This document shows positions 44,381 to 53,666 of a stretch of DNA of 64,000 nucleotides, one piece after another. The translations under genes were made by a program, and so were the position numbers. This DNA comes from [Zimmermannella] alba NBRC 15616. Lineage in GTDB: Bacteria > Actinomycetota > Actinomycetes > Actinomycetales > Microbacteriaceae. The notes under the pieces were generated by a model. The model made no database searches and had not been told where the DNA came from. It saw only the letters and a list, made by a program, of their open reading frames with translations. The stretch covers positions 1-64,000 of the forward strand of contig NZ_BCSO01000001.1 of the NCBI RefSeq assembly GCF_001570905.1. Reading direction: 5' to 3'. Positions within the stretch are counted from its first letter, which is position 1. The number at the start of each line of letters is the position of its first letter.

Positions 44381-44718
44381 TCGAACACTGGATGATGGAC
44401 GCGGCGATCGCATGGACCGCGAACAACCCGACACCGTCGCCGACGCCCACCTTTGACCCGAACAAGGTCACCCCGGGCGTGCTGGGCTTCAGCGTCATCG
44501 CGATCTTCTTCGTGATCTGCGCGCTCCTCGTCTGGAACCTCATCATGCGCGTCTCGCGGATGTCGCACCGCAGCCAGGTTCGGGCAGAGCTCGCCCTCGA
44601 GAAGGCACGTGCGGAAGGTCGCGACCTTGACGCGAATGACCCTGACGCGGAAGGCATTTTCCGCCAGGATGATGCTCCTCGCGACGGCGAGCCTGGCGCT
44701 GAAACGCCGGAACGCTAG
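44377..44718 (+). CDS. Small single-helix membrane protein downstream of mca
   Basis: A 113-residue protein whose ATG overlaps the mca stop (ATGA). It has a Thr/Pro-rich extracytoplasmic N-terminus (NNPTPSPTPTFDPNKV), one membrane helix (about 35-58, GFSVIAIFFVICALLVWNLI) and a charged cytoplasmic tail. A small membrane protein in this place after mca is conserved in actinobacteria (Rv1083-like). Function unknown; co-translation with mca suggests a shared role. Confidence 0.8.
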   Translation: MIEHWMMDAAIAWTANNPTPSPTPTFDPNKVTPGVLGFSVIAIFFVICALLVWNLIMRVSRMSHRSQVRAELALEKARAEGRDLDANDPDAEGIFRQDDAPRDGEPGAETPER

Positions 44719-44740
44719 CGCGTCACCGTCATTCGACTCT

Positions 44741-44772
44741 CGCGCTCCTCACCTGCATGGGGGAGGAGCGCG
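44741..44772. terminator. Bidirectional terminator hairpin
   Basis: A 10-bp perfect stem (44741-44750 and 44763-44772) with a 12-nt loop lies between the convergent mca operon and trhA. Confidence 0.7.
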
Positions 44773-44817
44773 GCCGCTTGACGCCTACCGTGGTGGGCTC
44801 AGCGGCGCTGACTCGAT

Positions 44818-45525
44818 TTAGCCGAGGCTGACCGGATTCAGCGCAATGATGAGCACTGCCGTCCAATGGCAGAGGTAGGCGAGCACCGTGCACGCATGGA
44901 ACAGCTCGTGGAAGCCGAAGTGGCCAGGCCACGGATTCGGCTTCTTCATGCCGTACGCGACCGCACCAATCGTGTAGAGGATGCCGCCGATGGCGACGAG
45001 CAGCATCATGACCCAGTTCGCCTGCAGCAGCGCGGGCAGGAACATGACCGCCGACCAACCGAGCGCAAGGTAGAGCGCGACATAGAGCCAGCGGGGTGCG
45101 CTCGTCCAGAAAATGCGGAAGAAAATGCCGAGGATCGCGACCGACCACACCGAGAAAAACAGGATGAGTGACTCCGGCTCGCGAAGGCCCAGCAGCGAAA
45201 TCGGCGAGTAGGTGCTAGCGATGAGCAAGAAGATGTTCGCGTGGTCAAATCGTTTCAGCGCGAGACGCACCCTGGGTGACCAGTTGAAGCGGTGGTAGAG
45301 CGCCGAAATGCCAAACAGCAGGATCGAGCTCAAACCGTAGAGCGCACACACGAGCCGCGGCATGAGGCCGGGGGTGAACACAAGCAGCAGCAGCGTCGCA
45401 ACGATCACGACCGGCAGCGCACCCGCGTGAATCCACCCACGCCAGCTCGGCTTGGGCTCGTGCGGCGAGTGGGCCGGGTCGTTGGCCTCAATCGTTGGCA
45501 GATGCGCATCGGTCGTGATGTTCAC
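44818..45525 (-). CDS. trhA: Hemolysin III family protein (PAQR/TrhA)
   Basis: A membrane protein with seven hydrophobic helices and the HlyIII/PAQR metal-site residues: FGISALYHRF, KRFDHANIF and the C-terminal GFHELFHACTVLAYLCHW. Homologues affect membrane fluidity. I place the start at GTG 45525 (VNITTDAHLPTIEA) because TAACGT lies seven bases upstream (45538-45533), giving 235 residues; ATG 45570 in the same frame would add 15 and has only a weak site. It lies in the mca-uppS block, as in mycobacteria. Confidence 0.85.
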   Translation of the reverse strand: MNITTDAHLPTIEANDPAHSPHEPKPSWRGWIHAGALPVVIVATLLLLVFTPGLMPRLVCALYGLSSILLFGISALYHRFNWSPRVRLALKRFDHANIFLLIASTYSPISLLGLREPESLILFFSVWSVAILGIFFRIFWTSAPRWLYVALYLALGWSAVMFLPALLQANWVMMLLVAIGGILYTIGAVAYGMKKPNPWPGHFGFHELFHACTVLAYLCHWTAVLIIALNPVSLG

Positions 45526-45629
45526 GCGTGACACGTTATCGCTCGCGGGCGTCGGACGACCTGAAGCCATGACATGACCCTGCAGCGAATGTCGCGCGTT
45601 CTCGGGATCGTGTCCGGTACGGTGAGTGC

Positions 45630-46430
45630 GTGCGACTCAAGGGAAAGTCCAGGGTGAAGAACGCCCTCTACCGCGTGTACATGCGGCGACTGCGTGCGGG
45701 CCTGGAAGGACGCCCCACCCCTCAGCACGTGGCCATGATCATTGACGGCAACCGTCGATGGGCAAAGCAGCTCGGCCTCGAGTCAGCCGCCTTCGGGCAT
45801 CGCGCTGGCGCCGACAAGATGATGGAGTTTCTTGGCTGGTGCGATCGCGCAGGCGTCGAACGCGTCACCCTCTACCTGCTCTCGATCGACAACCTCACCG
45901 GCCGCTCGAGCGAGGAGCTCTCGGACCTCGTCGAGATCATCGCCGATCTCGCACGACGCATTGCCGCGAACACTCGCTGGCGCGTGCAGCAAGTCGGCCA
46001 GAAGGAACCTCTGCCAGAGCAGCTTGCGGCGACCTTGACCGAGGTTGAGGCGGCGACCGCAGGCCGTGAATGCGGCTCGGGGCAGGGACTCCACGTCAAC
46101 CTCGCGGTCGGCTATGGCGGACGAAACGAAATCGTTGACGCCATCCGCCGCATCGTGAACAAGCATGCAGAGGACGGAGAGAGCCTCGAGGCGCTCGCGG
46201 CACGCATCACGCCGGAACTCATCGGCGAGCACCTGTACACGGGTGGTCAGCCTGACCCTGACCTTGTCATCCGCACCTCGGGCGAGCAGCGCCTCTCGGA
46301 CTTCATGCTGTGGCAGTCAGCCCACTCAGAGTTCTACTTCGTGGAGGCGCTTGGGCCGGACCTGCGTGAGGTCGACTTTCTGCGCGCGCTCCGCGACTTC
46401 GCGGGCCGTCAGCGCCGTTTCGGCCACTAG
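45630..46430 (+). CDS. cis-Prenyltransferase (UppS family)
   Basis: A 266-residue enzyme that adds isopentenyl units in cis. Catalytic motif AMIIDGNRRWAKQLG (about 34-48), GHRAGADKM, TLYLLSIDN, LAVGYGGRNEIVDA, and DLVIRTSGEQRLSDFMLWQ are intact. Based on the mycobacterial neighbourhood (Rv1086), it may make the short Z-prenyl diphosphate rather than undecaprenyl diphosphate, so uppS is not assigned. GTG 45630 has TACGGT six bases upstream (45618-45623), pointing to a leaderless mRNA. Confidence 0.92.
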   Translation: MRLKGKSRVKNALYRVYMRRLRAGLEGRPTPQHVAMIIDGNRRWAKQLGLESAAFGHRAGADKMMEFLGWCDRAGVERVTLYLLSIDNLTGRSSEELSDLVEIIADLARRIAANTRWRVQQVGQKEPLPEQLAATLTEVEAATAGRECGSGQGLHVNLAVGYGGRNEIVDAIRRIVNKHAEDGESLEALAARITPELIGEHLYTGGQPDPDLVIRTSGEQRLSDFMLWQSAHSEFYFVEALGPDLREVDFLRALRDFAGRQRRFGH

Positions 46431-46481
46431 GGGCTTGCCGGTCGTCGATCACCTCAACCGCACCGCCTTCGGTATCTCATT

Positions 46482-46520
46482 GAGCTGATCGAGTAGCGCG
46501 CAGCGCGTATCGAAATCACA
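46482..46520. repeat. Imperfect hairpin resembling a common Microbacteriaceae intergenic element
   Basis: The sequence TGATCGAGTAGCGCGC followed by AGCGCGTATCGAAATCA can pair with mismatches. From memory, hairpins reading TCGATACGC...GCTACTCGA are frequent in intergenic regions of this family. It opens the 446-base gap between uppS and phoH2. Confidence 0.5.
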
Positions 46521-46575
46521 CGCTCGCGACGCGCCCCGCGTGTCGCTGATCCTGTGAAGCAGGTAAACAGGGTGT

Positions 46576-46609
46576 GTCACATTTGTCACATCCGTCACAT
46601 GCGTGCACG
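46576..46609 (+). repeat. Tandem 9-bp repeat GTCACATNN
   Basis: GTCACAT occurs at 46576, 46585 and 46594, and a variant GTGCACG at 46603, all exactly nine bases apart. It lies in the gap before phoH2. The rest of that gap (46431-46876) shows no convincing gene. Confidence 0.75.
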
Positions 46610-46876
46610 TCACGCCCATCTCGCCACAGCCAGAAATGAACCCTCGGTAAACCATTGCCCGTTCGGCGTCTCCACCGGGGATTTTCAGCCTCCCAATCCA
46701 GGGAGCGCGACACCTGGCGGCCTACCGTGGAGGCATCAGGTCAACCACCTGATCGAGGCGGCCACATAAGTTCGACTCGACACCTCCGACCCCGTCGGCA
46801 CGCGCCGAACGAAGTGGCCGCAGCGTCCAGTGACGAGCCTGCTGGGCCAACCCCGGCGGGCGGAGGAGCGGAATCC

Positions 46877-48247
46877 GTGACGACCGCGAATAGCACCCCG
46901 ACGACCACGACAAACTTCGAGATGCACGACGGAGGGGAGGGGCGGTTCGCACAGCGCACGCGCACCTACGTCCTCGACACGTCCGTGCTGCTCAGCGACC
47001 CGCGAGCTCTGTTCCGCTTTGCCGAACACGCGGTTGTCATCCCCGTGATCGTCATCTCCGAGCTCGAGAAGAAGCGCCACGACCCCGAAATCGGTTACTT
47101 CGCACGCCAGGCGCTGCGCTACCTCGACAACCTCCGCGTGCAGCACGAACGCCTCGACTTCCCGATCCCGATCGGCGACGAAGGCGGCACGCTCCGCGTT
47201 GAGCTCAACCACTCCAACATGGCGGTGCTGCCGTCCGGCCTGCAACTCGGCGACAATGACTCCCGCATCCTCGCGGTCGCTCAGAACCTCGCCGGGGACG
47301 ACCTTGACGTGACCGTCATCTCGAAGGACCTCCCGATGCGCGTGAAGGCCGCATCGATCGGTCTCGGCGCCGAGGAATACCGCGCCGAACTCGCCCGCGA
47401 CACCGGATACACCGGCATGGCTGAGCTCGGCCTCTCGGGCGAAGAAATGTGTGACCTCTACGAGGATGAGCGACTCGAGACGGAGCTTGTGAGTGAGCTG
47501 CCGATCAACACGAGCCTCGTCATCAGCTCCGAGCGCGGATCGGCCCTCGGCCGCGTCGTCGGCAAGCACGAAGTGCGACTTGTCCGCGGCGACCGTGACG
47601 TGTTCGGTGTGAACGGACGCTCCGCCGAGCAGCGCCTCGCGATCGACCTGCTCCTTGACCCGAGCGTCGGCATCGTCTCGCTCGGAGGCCGCGCCGGTAC
47701 CGGTAAGAGCGCCCTCGCGCTCGCGGCTGGTCTCGAAGCCGTCCTTGAACGCGGCCTGCAGCGCAAGATCATGGTCTTCCGCCCGCTCTACGCCGTTGGA
47801 GGCCAAGAGCTGGGCTACCTGCCGGGCGACCAGGACGAGAAGATGGGCCCCTGGGGTCAGGCGGTCTACGACACGCTCTCGGCGATCGTCTCGGACAACG
47901 TCATCGAGGAAGTGATCGCGCGCGACCTCCTCGAGATTCTCCCACTCACGCACATCCGTGGCCGCTCGCTCCACGACGCCTTCGTGATCGTGGACGAAGC
48001 GCAGTCGCTCGAGCGCAATGTCCTTCTCACGATGCTCTCGCGCATCGGCCAGAACTCGCGCGTGGTGCTCACCCATGACGTCGCTCAGCGCGACAACCTG
48101 CGCGTAGGCCGCCACGACGGTATCGCCTCGGTCATCGAGACACTCAAGGGCCACAAGCTCTTCGCACACATGACGCTGCAGCGTTCGGAGCGCTCGGACA
48201 TCGCGGCGCTCGTCACGGAGCTGCTCGAGGACTACGAGATCCAGTAG
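46877..48247 (+). CDS. phoH2: PhoH2: PIN domain fused to PhoH ATPase
   Basis: A 456-residue protein with an N-terminal PIN ribonuclease domain ([18 protein letters not shown] at about 29-46, later [14 protein letters not shown]) and a C-terminal PhoH ATPase (Walker [13 protein letters not shown] at about 273-284, Walker [14 protein letters not shown]). Mycobacterial PhoH2 is an RNA helicase with sequence-specific RNase activity. The start GTG 46877 follows GGAGGAG by about nine bases; ATG 46922 is an alternative. No VapB-like small antitoxin gene is evident upstream. Confidence 0.92.
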   Translation: MTTANSTPTTTTNFEMHDGGEGRFAQRTRTYVLDTSVLLSDPRALFRFAEHAVVIPVIVISELEKKRHDPEIGYFARQALRYLDNLRVQHERLDFPIPIGDEGGTLRVELNHSNMAVLPSGLQLGDNDSRILAVAQNLAGDDLDVTVISKDLPMRVKAASIGLGAEEYRAELARDTGYTGMAELGLSGEEMCDLYEDERLETELVSELPINTSLVISSERGSALGRVVGKHEVRLVRGDRDVFGVNGRSAEQRLAIDLLLDPSVGIVSLGGRAGTGKSALALAAGLEAVLERGLQRKIMVFRPLYAVGGQELGYLPGDQDEKMGPWGQAVYDTLSAIVSDNVIEEVIARDLLEILPLTHIRGRSLHDAFVIVDEAQSLERNVLLTMLSRIGQNSRVVLTHDVAQRDNLRVGRHDGIASVIETLKGHKLFAHMTLQRSERSDIAALVTELLEDYEIQ

Positions 48248-48266
48248 GGGACGCCGCCGCCGCCAC

Positions 48267-48341
48267 CTGTCGCGTTTCGGTTCTATCCGGCGCATTCCGC
48301 TCTGGAGAGTGGAGAGCCAAGATATTGCCGAAACGCGACAG
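48267..48341. repeat. Long intergenic inverted repeat (hairpin B)
   Basis: Perfect 14-bp arms (48267-48280 and 48328-48341), beginning CTGTCGCGTTTCGG, enclose 47 bases. It lies between convergent phoH2 and the phosphoesterase, so it could terminate both. Confidence 0.85.
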
Positions 48342-48358
48342 CTCTGTTCGGGGCGGAG

Positions 48359-49111
48359 TCAGTGCTCCGGCAGCTCCGCAGTCTCGAGGGTGACGGCATC
48401 CAGCAGGATGAGGTTCTCTGTGAACGTCGAGCGGTCATGCGCGAGCCCGATCACCCGCGCCCCGTTAAGGAGCGCTTCGTAGCGGGTGTGGAAGTGGCCG
48501 TGGAACAGGATGCTGGGCTTGACGGCATCCACCACCTCGCGCACGCGCGTGCGGTGCTCTGCCGCGATCGCCTCATCCTCGGCGGGGAAGGTGCCGGGCG
48601 GGTAGCTGGACGGGGTGTCGACCCCAGCGGGGGAGTCGTGGCTTAGCATGACTTCCACCGCGCCCACCGAAGACGCTCGCTCGATGTCCTCGCGCGTGAT
48701 CCGCTCCTCGGGCCACCAGCTCACGCCCGTCTGACGCTGTTCCCGGTCGACGCTGTGCGCGCCACCGAGCGCGAGCCAGCGGTGGCCGTGCCACTGCCAG
48801 CTGAAGCCGCGCGGCAGGTGCGTGATGTGCGAGGTGAGTGGGCGCGTGCCGTCCGCAGCGAGCGGATGCTGCAGTAGCACGTCGAAATTCTCGTGGTTGC
48901 CGTCGATGAAGAACAGCGGGGTGTCGCCGAGTACGAGGCCGAGCGTGTAGAGATACGAAAACTCGAACTGGTAGCCGAAATCGCCGAGGTGGATGATCGC
49001 GTCCGCGCCAGCCTGCTTGGCGTGACGAACCGCGTCCGCGGCGAACTCCAAACGCCCGTGCCAGTCGCCAGCGATGGCGAGGCGCTGCGGGGCAAGCTGA
49101 TCAATATTCAC
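48359..49111 (-). CDS. Calcineurin-like metallophosphoesterase
   Basis: A 250-residue protein with the full metallophosphoesterase metal set: AGDWHGR (about 14-20), IHLGDFGYQFE, FIDGNHENFD, MLSHDSPAG and LFHGHFHTR. The start is GTG 49111, with TAACGT six bases upstream (49123-49118), the leaderless pattern. It could be a phosphodiesterase or a protein or nucleotide phosphatase; the sequence gives no substrate. It is divergent from the prepilin-peptidase gene. Confidence 0.88.
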   Translation of the reverse strand: MNIDQLAPQRLAIAGDWHGRLEFAADAVRHAKQAGADAIIHLGDFGYQFEFSYLYTLGLVLGDTPLFFIDGNHENFDVLLQHPLAADGTRPLTSHITHLPRGFSWQWHGHRWLALGGAHSVDREQRQTGVSWWPEERITREDIERASSVGAVEVMLSHDSPAGVDTPSSYPPGTFPAEDEAIAAEHRTRVREVVDAVKPSILFHGHFHTRYEALLNGARVIGLAHDRSTFTENLILLDAVTLETAELPEH

Positions 49112-49218
49112 GAACTCACGTTACTGCTGTTCGACGTCGAGAGAGACCATTTGATTGCGGCCAGCCTGTTGTGGATAAGTGCACGGGTCGGACGCTGGCA
49201 TCCGCTACCGTTCGCCCC

Positions 49219-49761
49219 GTGGATGCGCGCGTACTCGATCTCCTGTCGGCCCTCGTGGCCGCGGCAGCGCTCGCCGTTGTCACGCCCGCGCTCATCCGCG
49301 CGGACCTTCGCGAACACCGCCTCCCGAATAGGCTTGTTGGCATTGCGGCAGCAGGACTGGGCGCGGCGCTCCTCGCCGAGTGGGTTCTGACAGGCCGCAT
49401 CCCGACGGCGGCGCTCCTTGCTGCTGTGGGCGCGGGCCTCTTCTACCTGGTGCTGTCGATCGCGGGCGGCATGGGGATGGGGGATGTGAAGCTCTCGGCC
49501 GTTCTGGCGGGTGGCGCCGCGCTTGTCTCAGTGAGTACGGCCATCGCGAGCTTCCTGCTGGCGTTCCTCCTCGGCGGGGTATGGGCGCTCGGATGGATCG
49601 TTCTTCGCAGCATCCGGCGCATGACGCGGACGCCTGCACAAGGTGAGGATGACGGTATCGGCAAGCACACTCACGGGAGCAACATTCCTTTCGGCCCCGC
49701 CATGCTGCTCGGCCACTGGCTGTGCGTCCTCCTGTGGATCGTTGCAGGGGTCCTTGGGTAG
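49219..49761 (+). CDS. A24-family prepilin peptidase-like protein (short form)
   Basis: A 180-residue membrane protease of the TadV/CpaA type, lacking the N-terminal methylase domain of full prepilin peptidases. The catalytic Asp motifs are TPALIRADLREHRLPNR (about 23-39, the first Asp) and the GMGMGDVKLSA signature (about 95-105). About five hydrophobic helices are visible. GTG 49219 has TACCGT seven bases upstream (49206-49211). No pilin or Tad genes are in the window, so its substrates are encoded elsewhere. Confidence 0.88.
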   Translation: MDARVLDLLSALVAAAALAVVTPALIRADLREHRLPNRLVGIAAAGLGAALLAEWVLTGRIPTAALLAAVGAGLFYLVLSIAGGMGMGDVKLSAVLAGGAALVSVSTAIASFLLAFLLGGVWALGWIVLRSIRRMTRTPAQGEDDGIGKHTHGSNIPFGPAMLLGHWLCVLLWIVAGVLG

Positions 49762-49803
49762 GGATTGCGTTCGTGCTCGGTGGAACAAACTCAACAAACG
49801 ACA

Positions 49804-49837
49804 GTGGCGGCGAATCCCCCAAGGGATCCACCGCCAC
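49804..49837. terminator. Bidirectional terminator hairpin
   Basis: Outer stem GTGGCGG/CCGCCAC (49804-49810 and 49831-49837) and inner stem ATCCC/GGGAT with a 4-nt loop, between the prepilin peptidase gene and fumC, which converge. Confidence 0.8.
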
Positions 49838-49855
49838 CGCGCGTGCTGAACCGAT

Positions 49856-51271
49856 TTAGAGGTTCGGCGAGGTCATCGAGAGGACGTCGAGCTTTTCGTC
49901 GAGCTGAGCCTCGGTGACTTCACCGCGCTCGACGTAGCCGAGGTCGATGACGGCCTGACGGACCGTAACCTTGTTGGCAACCGCGTGCTTCGCGATCTTC
50001 GCAGCAGCCTCGTAGCCGATGACGCGGTTGAGCGGCGTCACGATCGACGGCGACGACTCAGCGAGCTGGCGGGCACGCTCTTCGTTGGCCTGAAGGCCCT
50101 CGATCGTCTTGTCGGCGAGGACGCGTGCCGAGTTCGCGAGGAGGCGGATCGACTCGAGGAGCGCCGTACCCATGACCGGGATCTGGACGTTGAGCTCGAA
50201 CAGGCCCGAAGCACCAGCGGACGTGATGGCGGCGTCGTTACCGATGATGCGCGAGCACACCATGAGCACGGCCTCGGGGATGACCGGGTTCACCTTGCCC
50301 GGCATGATCGACGAGCCCGGCTGGAGGTCGGGGATGTGGAGCTCGCCAAGACCCGTGTTCGGGCCCGAACCCATGAGGCGGAGGTCGTTGTTGATCTTGA
50401 TGAGCGAGACGGCGATCGTCTTGAGCACACCCGACGCCTCAACGAGGCCGTCGCGGGCACCCTGCGCCTCGAAGTGGTCCTTCGCCTCGGTGAGGGGGAG
50501 CGATGCGTTCGAGGCGAGCTCGGCGATGACCTGCTCCGAGAAGCCCTTCGGGGTGTTGATACCGGTACCGGTCGCGGTGCCGCCGAGCGGAACCTCAGCA
50601 ACGCGCGGGATCGAGGTCTCGACGCGCTCCTGGCCGAGGCGGATCTGGCGAGCGTAGCCAGCGAACTCCTGGCCGAGGGTGACCGGGGTGGCGTCCATGA
50701 GGTGCGTGCGGCCGGCCTTCACGGTCGACTTCCACAGCTCAGCCTTCGCCTCGAGTGCCTTGGCGAGGTGGTCAAGACCCGGGACGAGGTCGTTGATGAG
50801 CGCGTCGGTGACGGCAACGTGCACCGAGGTCGGGAAGACGTCGTTCGACGACTGCGAAGCGTTCACGTGGTCGTTCGGGTGGACGCGCTCCTCAGCGCCG
50901 TCCGCCTCGAGCTTGCGCGATGCGAGGGTCGAGAGGACCTCGTTCATGTTCATGTTCGACGACGTGCCCGAACCGGTCTGGTAGACGTCGATCGGGAACT
51001 CACCGAGGTGCTGGCCCTCGATGATCTCCTCGGCAGCGGCAACGATCGCCTGCGAGCGCTTCTCGTCGAGGATGCCGAGCTTGGAGTTGACGATCGCGGC
51101 GGCGCGCTTGATGCGGGCGAGGGCGATGATCTGGCCCGGCTCAAGGGTCGAACCGGAGATGGGGAAGTTCTCGACGGCGCGCTGCGTCTGTGCAGCGTAG
51201 AGGGCGTTCTTCGGAACGCGAACCTCGCCCATCGTGTCGTGCTCGATGCGGTACTCGGTCTCGTTGGCCAC
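49856..51271 (-). CDS. fumC: Class II fumarate hydratase
   Basis: A 471-residue cofactor-free fumarase of the TCA cycle. Signatures: [16 protein letters not shown] (about 98-113), [14 protein letters not shown], the catalytic loop [11 protein letters not shown] (about 323-333) and [10 protein letters not shown]. The GTG start has AAAGG upstream. Aspartase also belongs to this superfamily, but length and motifs favour fumarase. It is followed by the DUF4245 and xse genes in the same block as in mycobacteria. Confidence 0.95.
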   Translation of the reverse strand: MANETEYRIEHDTMGEVRVPKNALYAAQTQRAVENFPISGSTLEPGQIIALARIKRAAAIVNSKLGILDEKRSQAIVAAAEEIIEGQHLGEFPIDVYQTGSGTSSNMNMNEVLSTLASRKLEADGAEERVHPNDHVNASQSSNDVFPTSVHVAVTDALINDLVPGLDHLAKALEAKAELWKSTVKAGRTHLMDATPVTLGQEFAGYARQIRLGQERVETSIPRVAEVPLGGTATGTGINTPKGFSEQVIAELASNASLPLTEAKDHFEAQGARDGLVEASGVLKTIAVSLIKINNDLRLMGSGPNTGLGELHIPDLQPGSSIMPGKVNPVIPEAVLMVCSRIIGNDAAITSAGASGLFELNVQIPVMGTALLESIRLLANSARVLADKTIEGLQANEERARQLAESSPSIVTPLNRVIGYEAAAKIAKHAVANKVTVRQAVIDLGYVERGEVTEAQLDEKLDVLSMTSPNL

Positions 51272-51385
51272 GGTGGAACCTTTCGATCAGTGGGGCGGTG
51301 TCACCTCAGGTGAGTGACTCCAGGGTATCGGCGGAACTCGAACACTCGGTGGGACTGCTCGAGGGGGAAATCAAGGCTTGTGGGG

Positions 51386-52057
51386 TTACTTGGCGGGGGC
51401 TTTCAGAGCATCGGCGACGGCGCTCGCAAGCTCCTTCACACGTTCGGGGGAGTGGCTGCCGTAGACGACGAAGGTCGTCCCGTCGCGTTCTGTGGAGAGG
51501 GCGTAGCGGCTGTTGCCAGCTTCCTTCTCGGGCAGGCCCGTGTAGTCGTACTCCTGCCAGTGCAGGCCCGCGTGGTCGATCTCGCCGGTCGGCTGACGCT
51601 GGCCGGTGCGTTCGAGCGTCCAGGTGGGGTTGGCTTGGATGCCCTCGCTGAAGCCGACGAACTCTGCCGCCTCACCGTTCGGGCCGGGCACGATGTAGCC
51701 CGCGGACCACTCGAGCACGCCGTCCGCACCCTGACGGGCTTCGGCGGCGTTCGCCTTCCACTCGGCGGGGACGCTCGGCGCGATGAGCGGCACGTCGGTG
51801 ATGACCTGCGACTGCTGTGCAAGCTCGGCGACGTTCACATTGCGCTCGATCGGCTGGTTGCTGCGCGGGACGACGAGCACGATCGCGAGCATCGCGATGA
51901 GCGAGAAGATGAGCGCCCAGACCAGGTTCGGGAAGGTCTTCGCCGCACGGTAGGTGCGACTGCGCTCTGCCTCGCGTGCGGCCGTCTCTTCAGGGGTTTC
52001 GGGGCGGCCAAGTTCGGCGACGATGCGACCGGAAGGCTTCCCCGCAGCGGGGCTCAC
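51386..52057 (-). CDS. DUF4245-family membrane protein
   Basis: A 223-residue protein with a hydrophilic N-terminus, one membrane helix (about 45-65, [20 protein letters not shown]) and an extracytoplasmic domain (about 70-220) with LHWQEYDY and [22 protein letters not shown] 52057 overlaps the xseB stop (GTGA), so it is co-translated with exonuclease VII. Function unknown. Confidence 0.87.
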   Translation of the reverse strand: MSPAAGKPSGRIVAELGRPETPEETAAREAERSRTYRAAKTFPNLVWALIFSLIAMLAIVLVVPRSNQPIERNVNVAELAQQSQVITDVPLIAPSVPAEWKANAAEARQGADGVLEWSAGYIVPGPNGEAAEFVGFSEGIQANPTWTLERTGQRQPTGEIDHAGLHWQEYDYTGLPEKEAGNSRYALSTERDGTTFVVYGSHSPERVKELASAVADALKAPAK

Positions 52058-52290
52058 TCTGTAGCCTCAGCGGCATCCGCGCCACGCTTCGCCTTCTCGA
52101 GGCGCTCGCGTGCGCCCACGAGCCACTCCTCGCAGCGGGCTGCGAGGGCTTCGCCGCGCTCCCACACCGAGATGGATTCGTCGAGGGTCAGGGATCCCTG
52201 CTCGAGCCGGTTCACGACGGCGATGAGCTCGTCGCGAGCGGCCTCGTAGCTCATCGTTGACACCTCGGGGAGTTCAGCCTCGTTCATCAT
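52054..52290 (-). CDS. xseB: Exodeoxyribonuclease VII small subunit
   Basis: A 78-residue helical protein with the family pattern [40 protein letters not shown]. It assembles with XseA into the single-strand exonuclease. The first of two adjacent ATG codons (52290, 52287) is given; which one is used is not clear. A 54-base gap separates it from xseA, and it overlaps the DUF4245 gene by four bases. Confidence 0.95.
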   Translation of the reverse strand: MMNEAELPEVSTMSYEAARDELIAVVNRLEQGSLTLDESISVWERGEALAARCEEWLVGARERLEKAKRGADAAEATE

Positions 52291-52344
52291 GGGTCCATTC
52301 TCTCAGGCGGTGGTGCAGGGGCGGAGTTGGTGGGTATTGCTCGG

Positions 52345-53616
52345 CTACTCGTCGTCGACGGCGCCGTTGCTCGTGGCAGCGATCTTGCCGTTGGCGAGTC
52401 GGATGCGGAGCGTCGAGCCAGCAGGCGCATCGTCGGCGGTGCGCACGAGCGTGCGCTCGGATGCGGGCGTGGAGGCCGGGTCCGCATCGCTTGGGACGCG
52501 TTCCACGAGCGCGTAGCCGCGGTCGAGGGTGCGCTGCGGGGAAAGCGCGCGCAGTTGCGTGGAGAGGGCTACGATGCGGTCGGCCCCGCGGTCGAGCATC
52601 CGCTCGACAAGCTCTTGCCCGCGCATCGCGTAGCGGCCGAGGTCGTCGGCTTCTCGGTCGATGATGACCTCGGGGTGGGCGAGGACGGGGCGGCTGCGGA
52701 GCGACTCGATCTGCTGGGACTCGTGGCGGATGCGGGTCGCGAGCCACTGGAAGATGCGGGCCCGGGCATCCCGCACGCCTGCGAGCTCTTCAGCAACATC
52801 CGGGACGACTCGTTTCGCCGCGTCGGTCGGGGTGGATGCGCGAAGGTCTGCCACCTCGTCGAGGATCGGGCGGTCATTCTCGTGACCGATCGCCGAGACG
52901 ATCGGAGTTGCGGCGGCGGCTGCCGTGCGCACAAGCGTCTCGTCGGAGAAGGGGAGGAGGTGCTGGAAGTCGCCACCACCGCGGGCGATGATGATGACGT
53001 CCACCTCGGGGTCAGCATCCAGCGTCTCGATCGCGGCGCGCACTTCCTCGACCGTGCCCACACCCTGCACACGCGTGTGAATCGTGCGGAAACGCACCGA
53101 GGGCCAGCGAAGCTCAGCGTTCCGGCGCACGTCCTTCTCGGCGTCGGAGTCCTTACCGGTGATGAGGCCGATGCAGTTCGGGAGGAACGGCAGCTGCTGC
53201 TTGCGGTCGAAATCGAAGAGGCCTTCGCTTGCCAGCTGGCGCTTCAGACGCTCGAGCTGCTCGAGCAGGGCACCGAGGCCGACGTGCCGGACGTCGCTCG
53301 CCTGCATTGAGAGCGTGCCGCCCTTCACCCAAAAGTCGGGCTTCGCGCAGACGATGACGCGGTCGCCCTGCTTGAAGTCTTCGCCGAGGCGCGAGAGGAC
53401 GCTGCGCCACACCGTGACCGAGAGCGTCGCATCCGCTTCGAGGTCTTTGAGCTTCGCGTAGGCGTGCCCTCCGCGAACATTCCAGCTCGTGAGTTCGCCC
53501 TCGATCCACACGGAGCCGAGCTTGCCGATCCAGCCCGCCAGCTGCTCAGACACGGCCGCGACCGGCCACGGCTGCTCTGCGGTGGCGGGACCGGAGGGCG
53601 TCATCGTGGGGCTCAT
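52345..53616 (-). CDS. xseA: Exodeoxyribonuclease VII large subunit
   Basis: A 423-residue nuclease subunit. N-terminal OB fold (about 20-115; [20 protein letters not shown]), catalytic core with [39 protein letters not shown], and [20 protein letters not shown], then a coiled-coil region and the closing LDRGYALVE motif. It degrades single-stranded DNA from both ends in repair. It is divergent from ispH, a classic actinobacterial arrangement. Confidence 0.96.
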   Translation of the reverse strand: MSPTMTPSGPATAEQPWPVAAVSEQLAGWIGKLGSVWIEGELTSWNVRGGHAYAKLKDLEADATLSVTVWRSVLSRLGEDFKQGDRVIVCAKPDFWVKGGTLSMQASDVRHVGLGALLEQLERLKRQLASEGLFDFDRKQQLPFLPNCIGLITGKDSDAEKDVRRNAELRWPSVRFRTIHTRVQGVGTVEEVRAAIETLDADPEVDVIIIARGGGDFQHLLPFSDETLVRTAAAAATPIVSAIGHENDRPILDEVADLRASTPTDAAKRVVPDVAEELAGVRDARARIFQWLATRIRHESQQIESLRSRPVLAHPEVIIDREADDLGRYAMRGQELVERMLDRGADRIVALSTQLRALSPQRTLDRGYALVERVPSDADPASTPASERTLVRTADDAPAGSTLRIRLANGKIAATSNGAVDDE

Positions 53617-53666
53617 CGTTGCTTCCCTTCCTGACGGATCCGGGTATCGAACGTAGACTCGTGGGC

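Noticed and set aside
46449-46655. 68-codon minus-strand frame across the 9-bp repeat
   Set aside because: Its only feature is a short repeat caused by the tandem DNA repeat; no start signal.
46736-48295. Long open frame antisense to phoH2 (519 codons)
   Set aside because: It mirrors the phoH2 codon pattern, has no start signal and no domain, while phoH2 has all its motifs.
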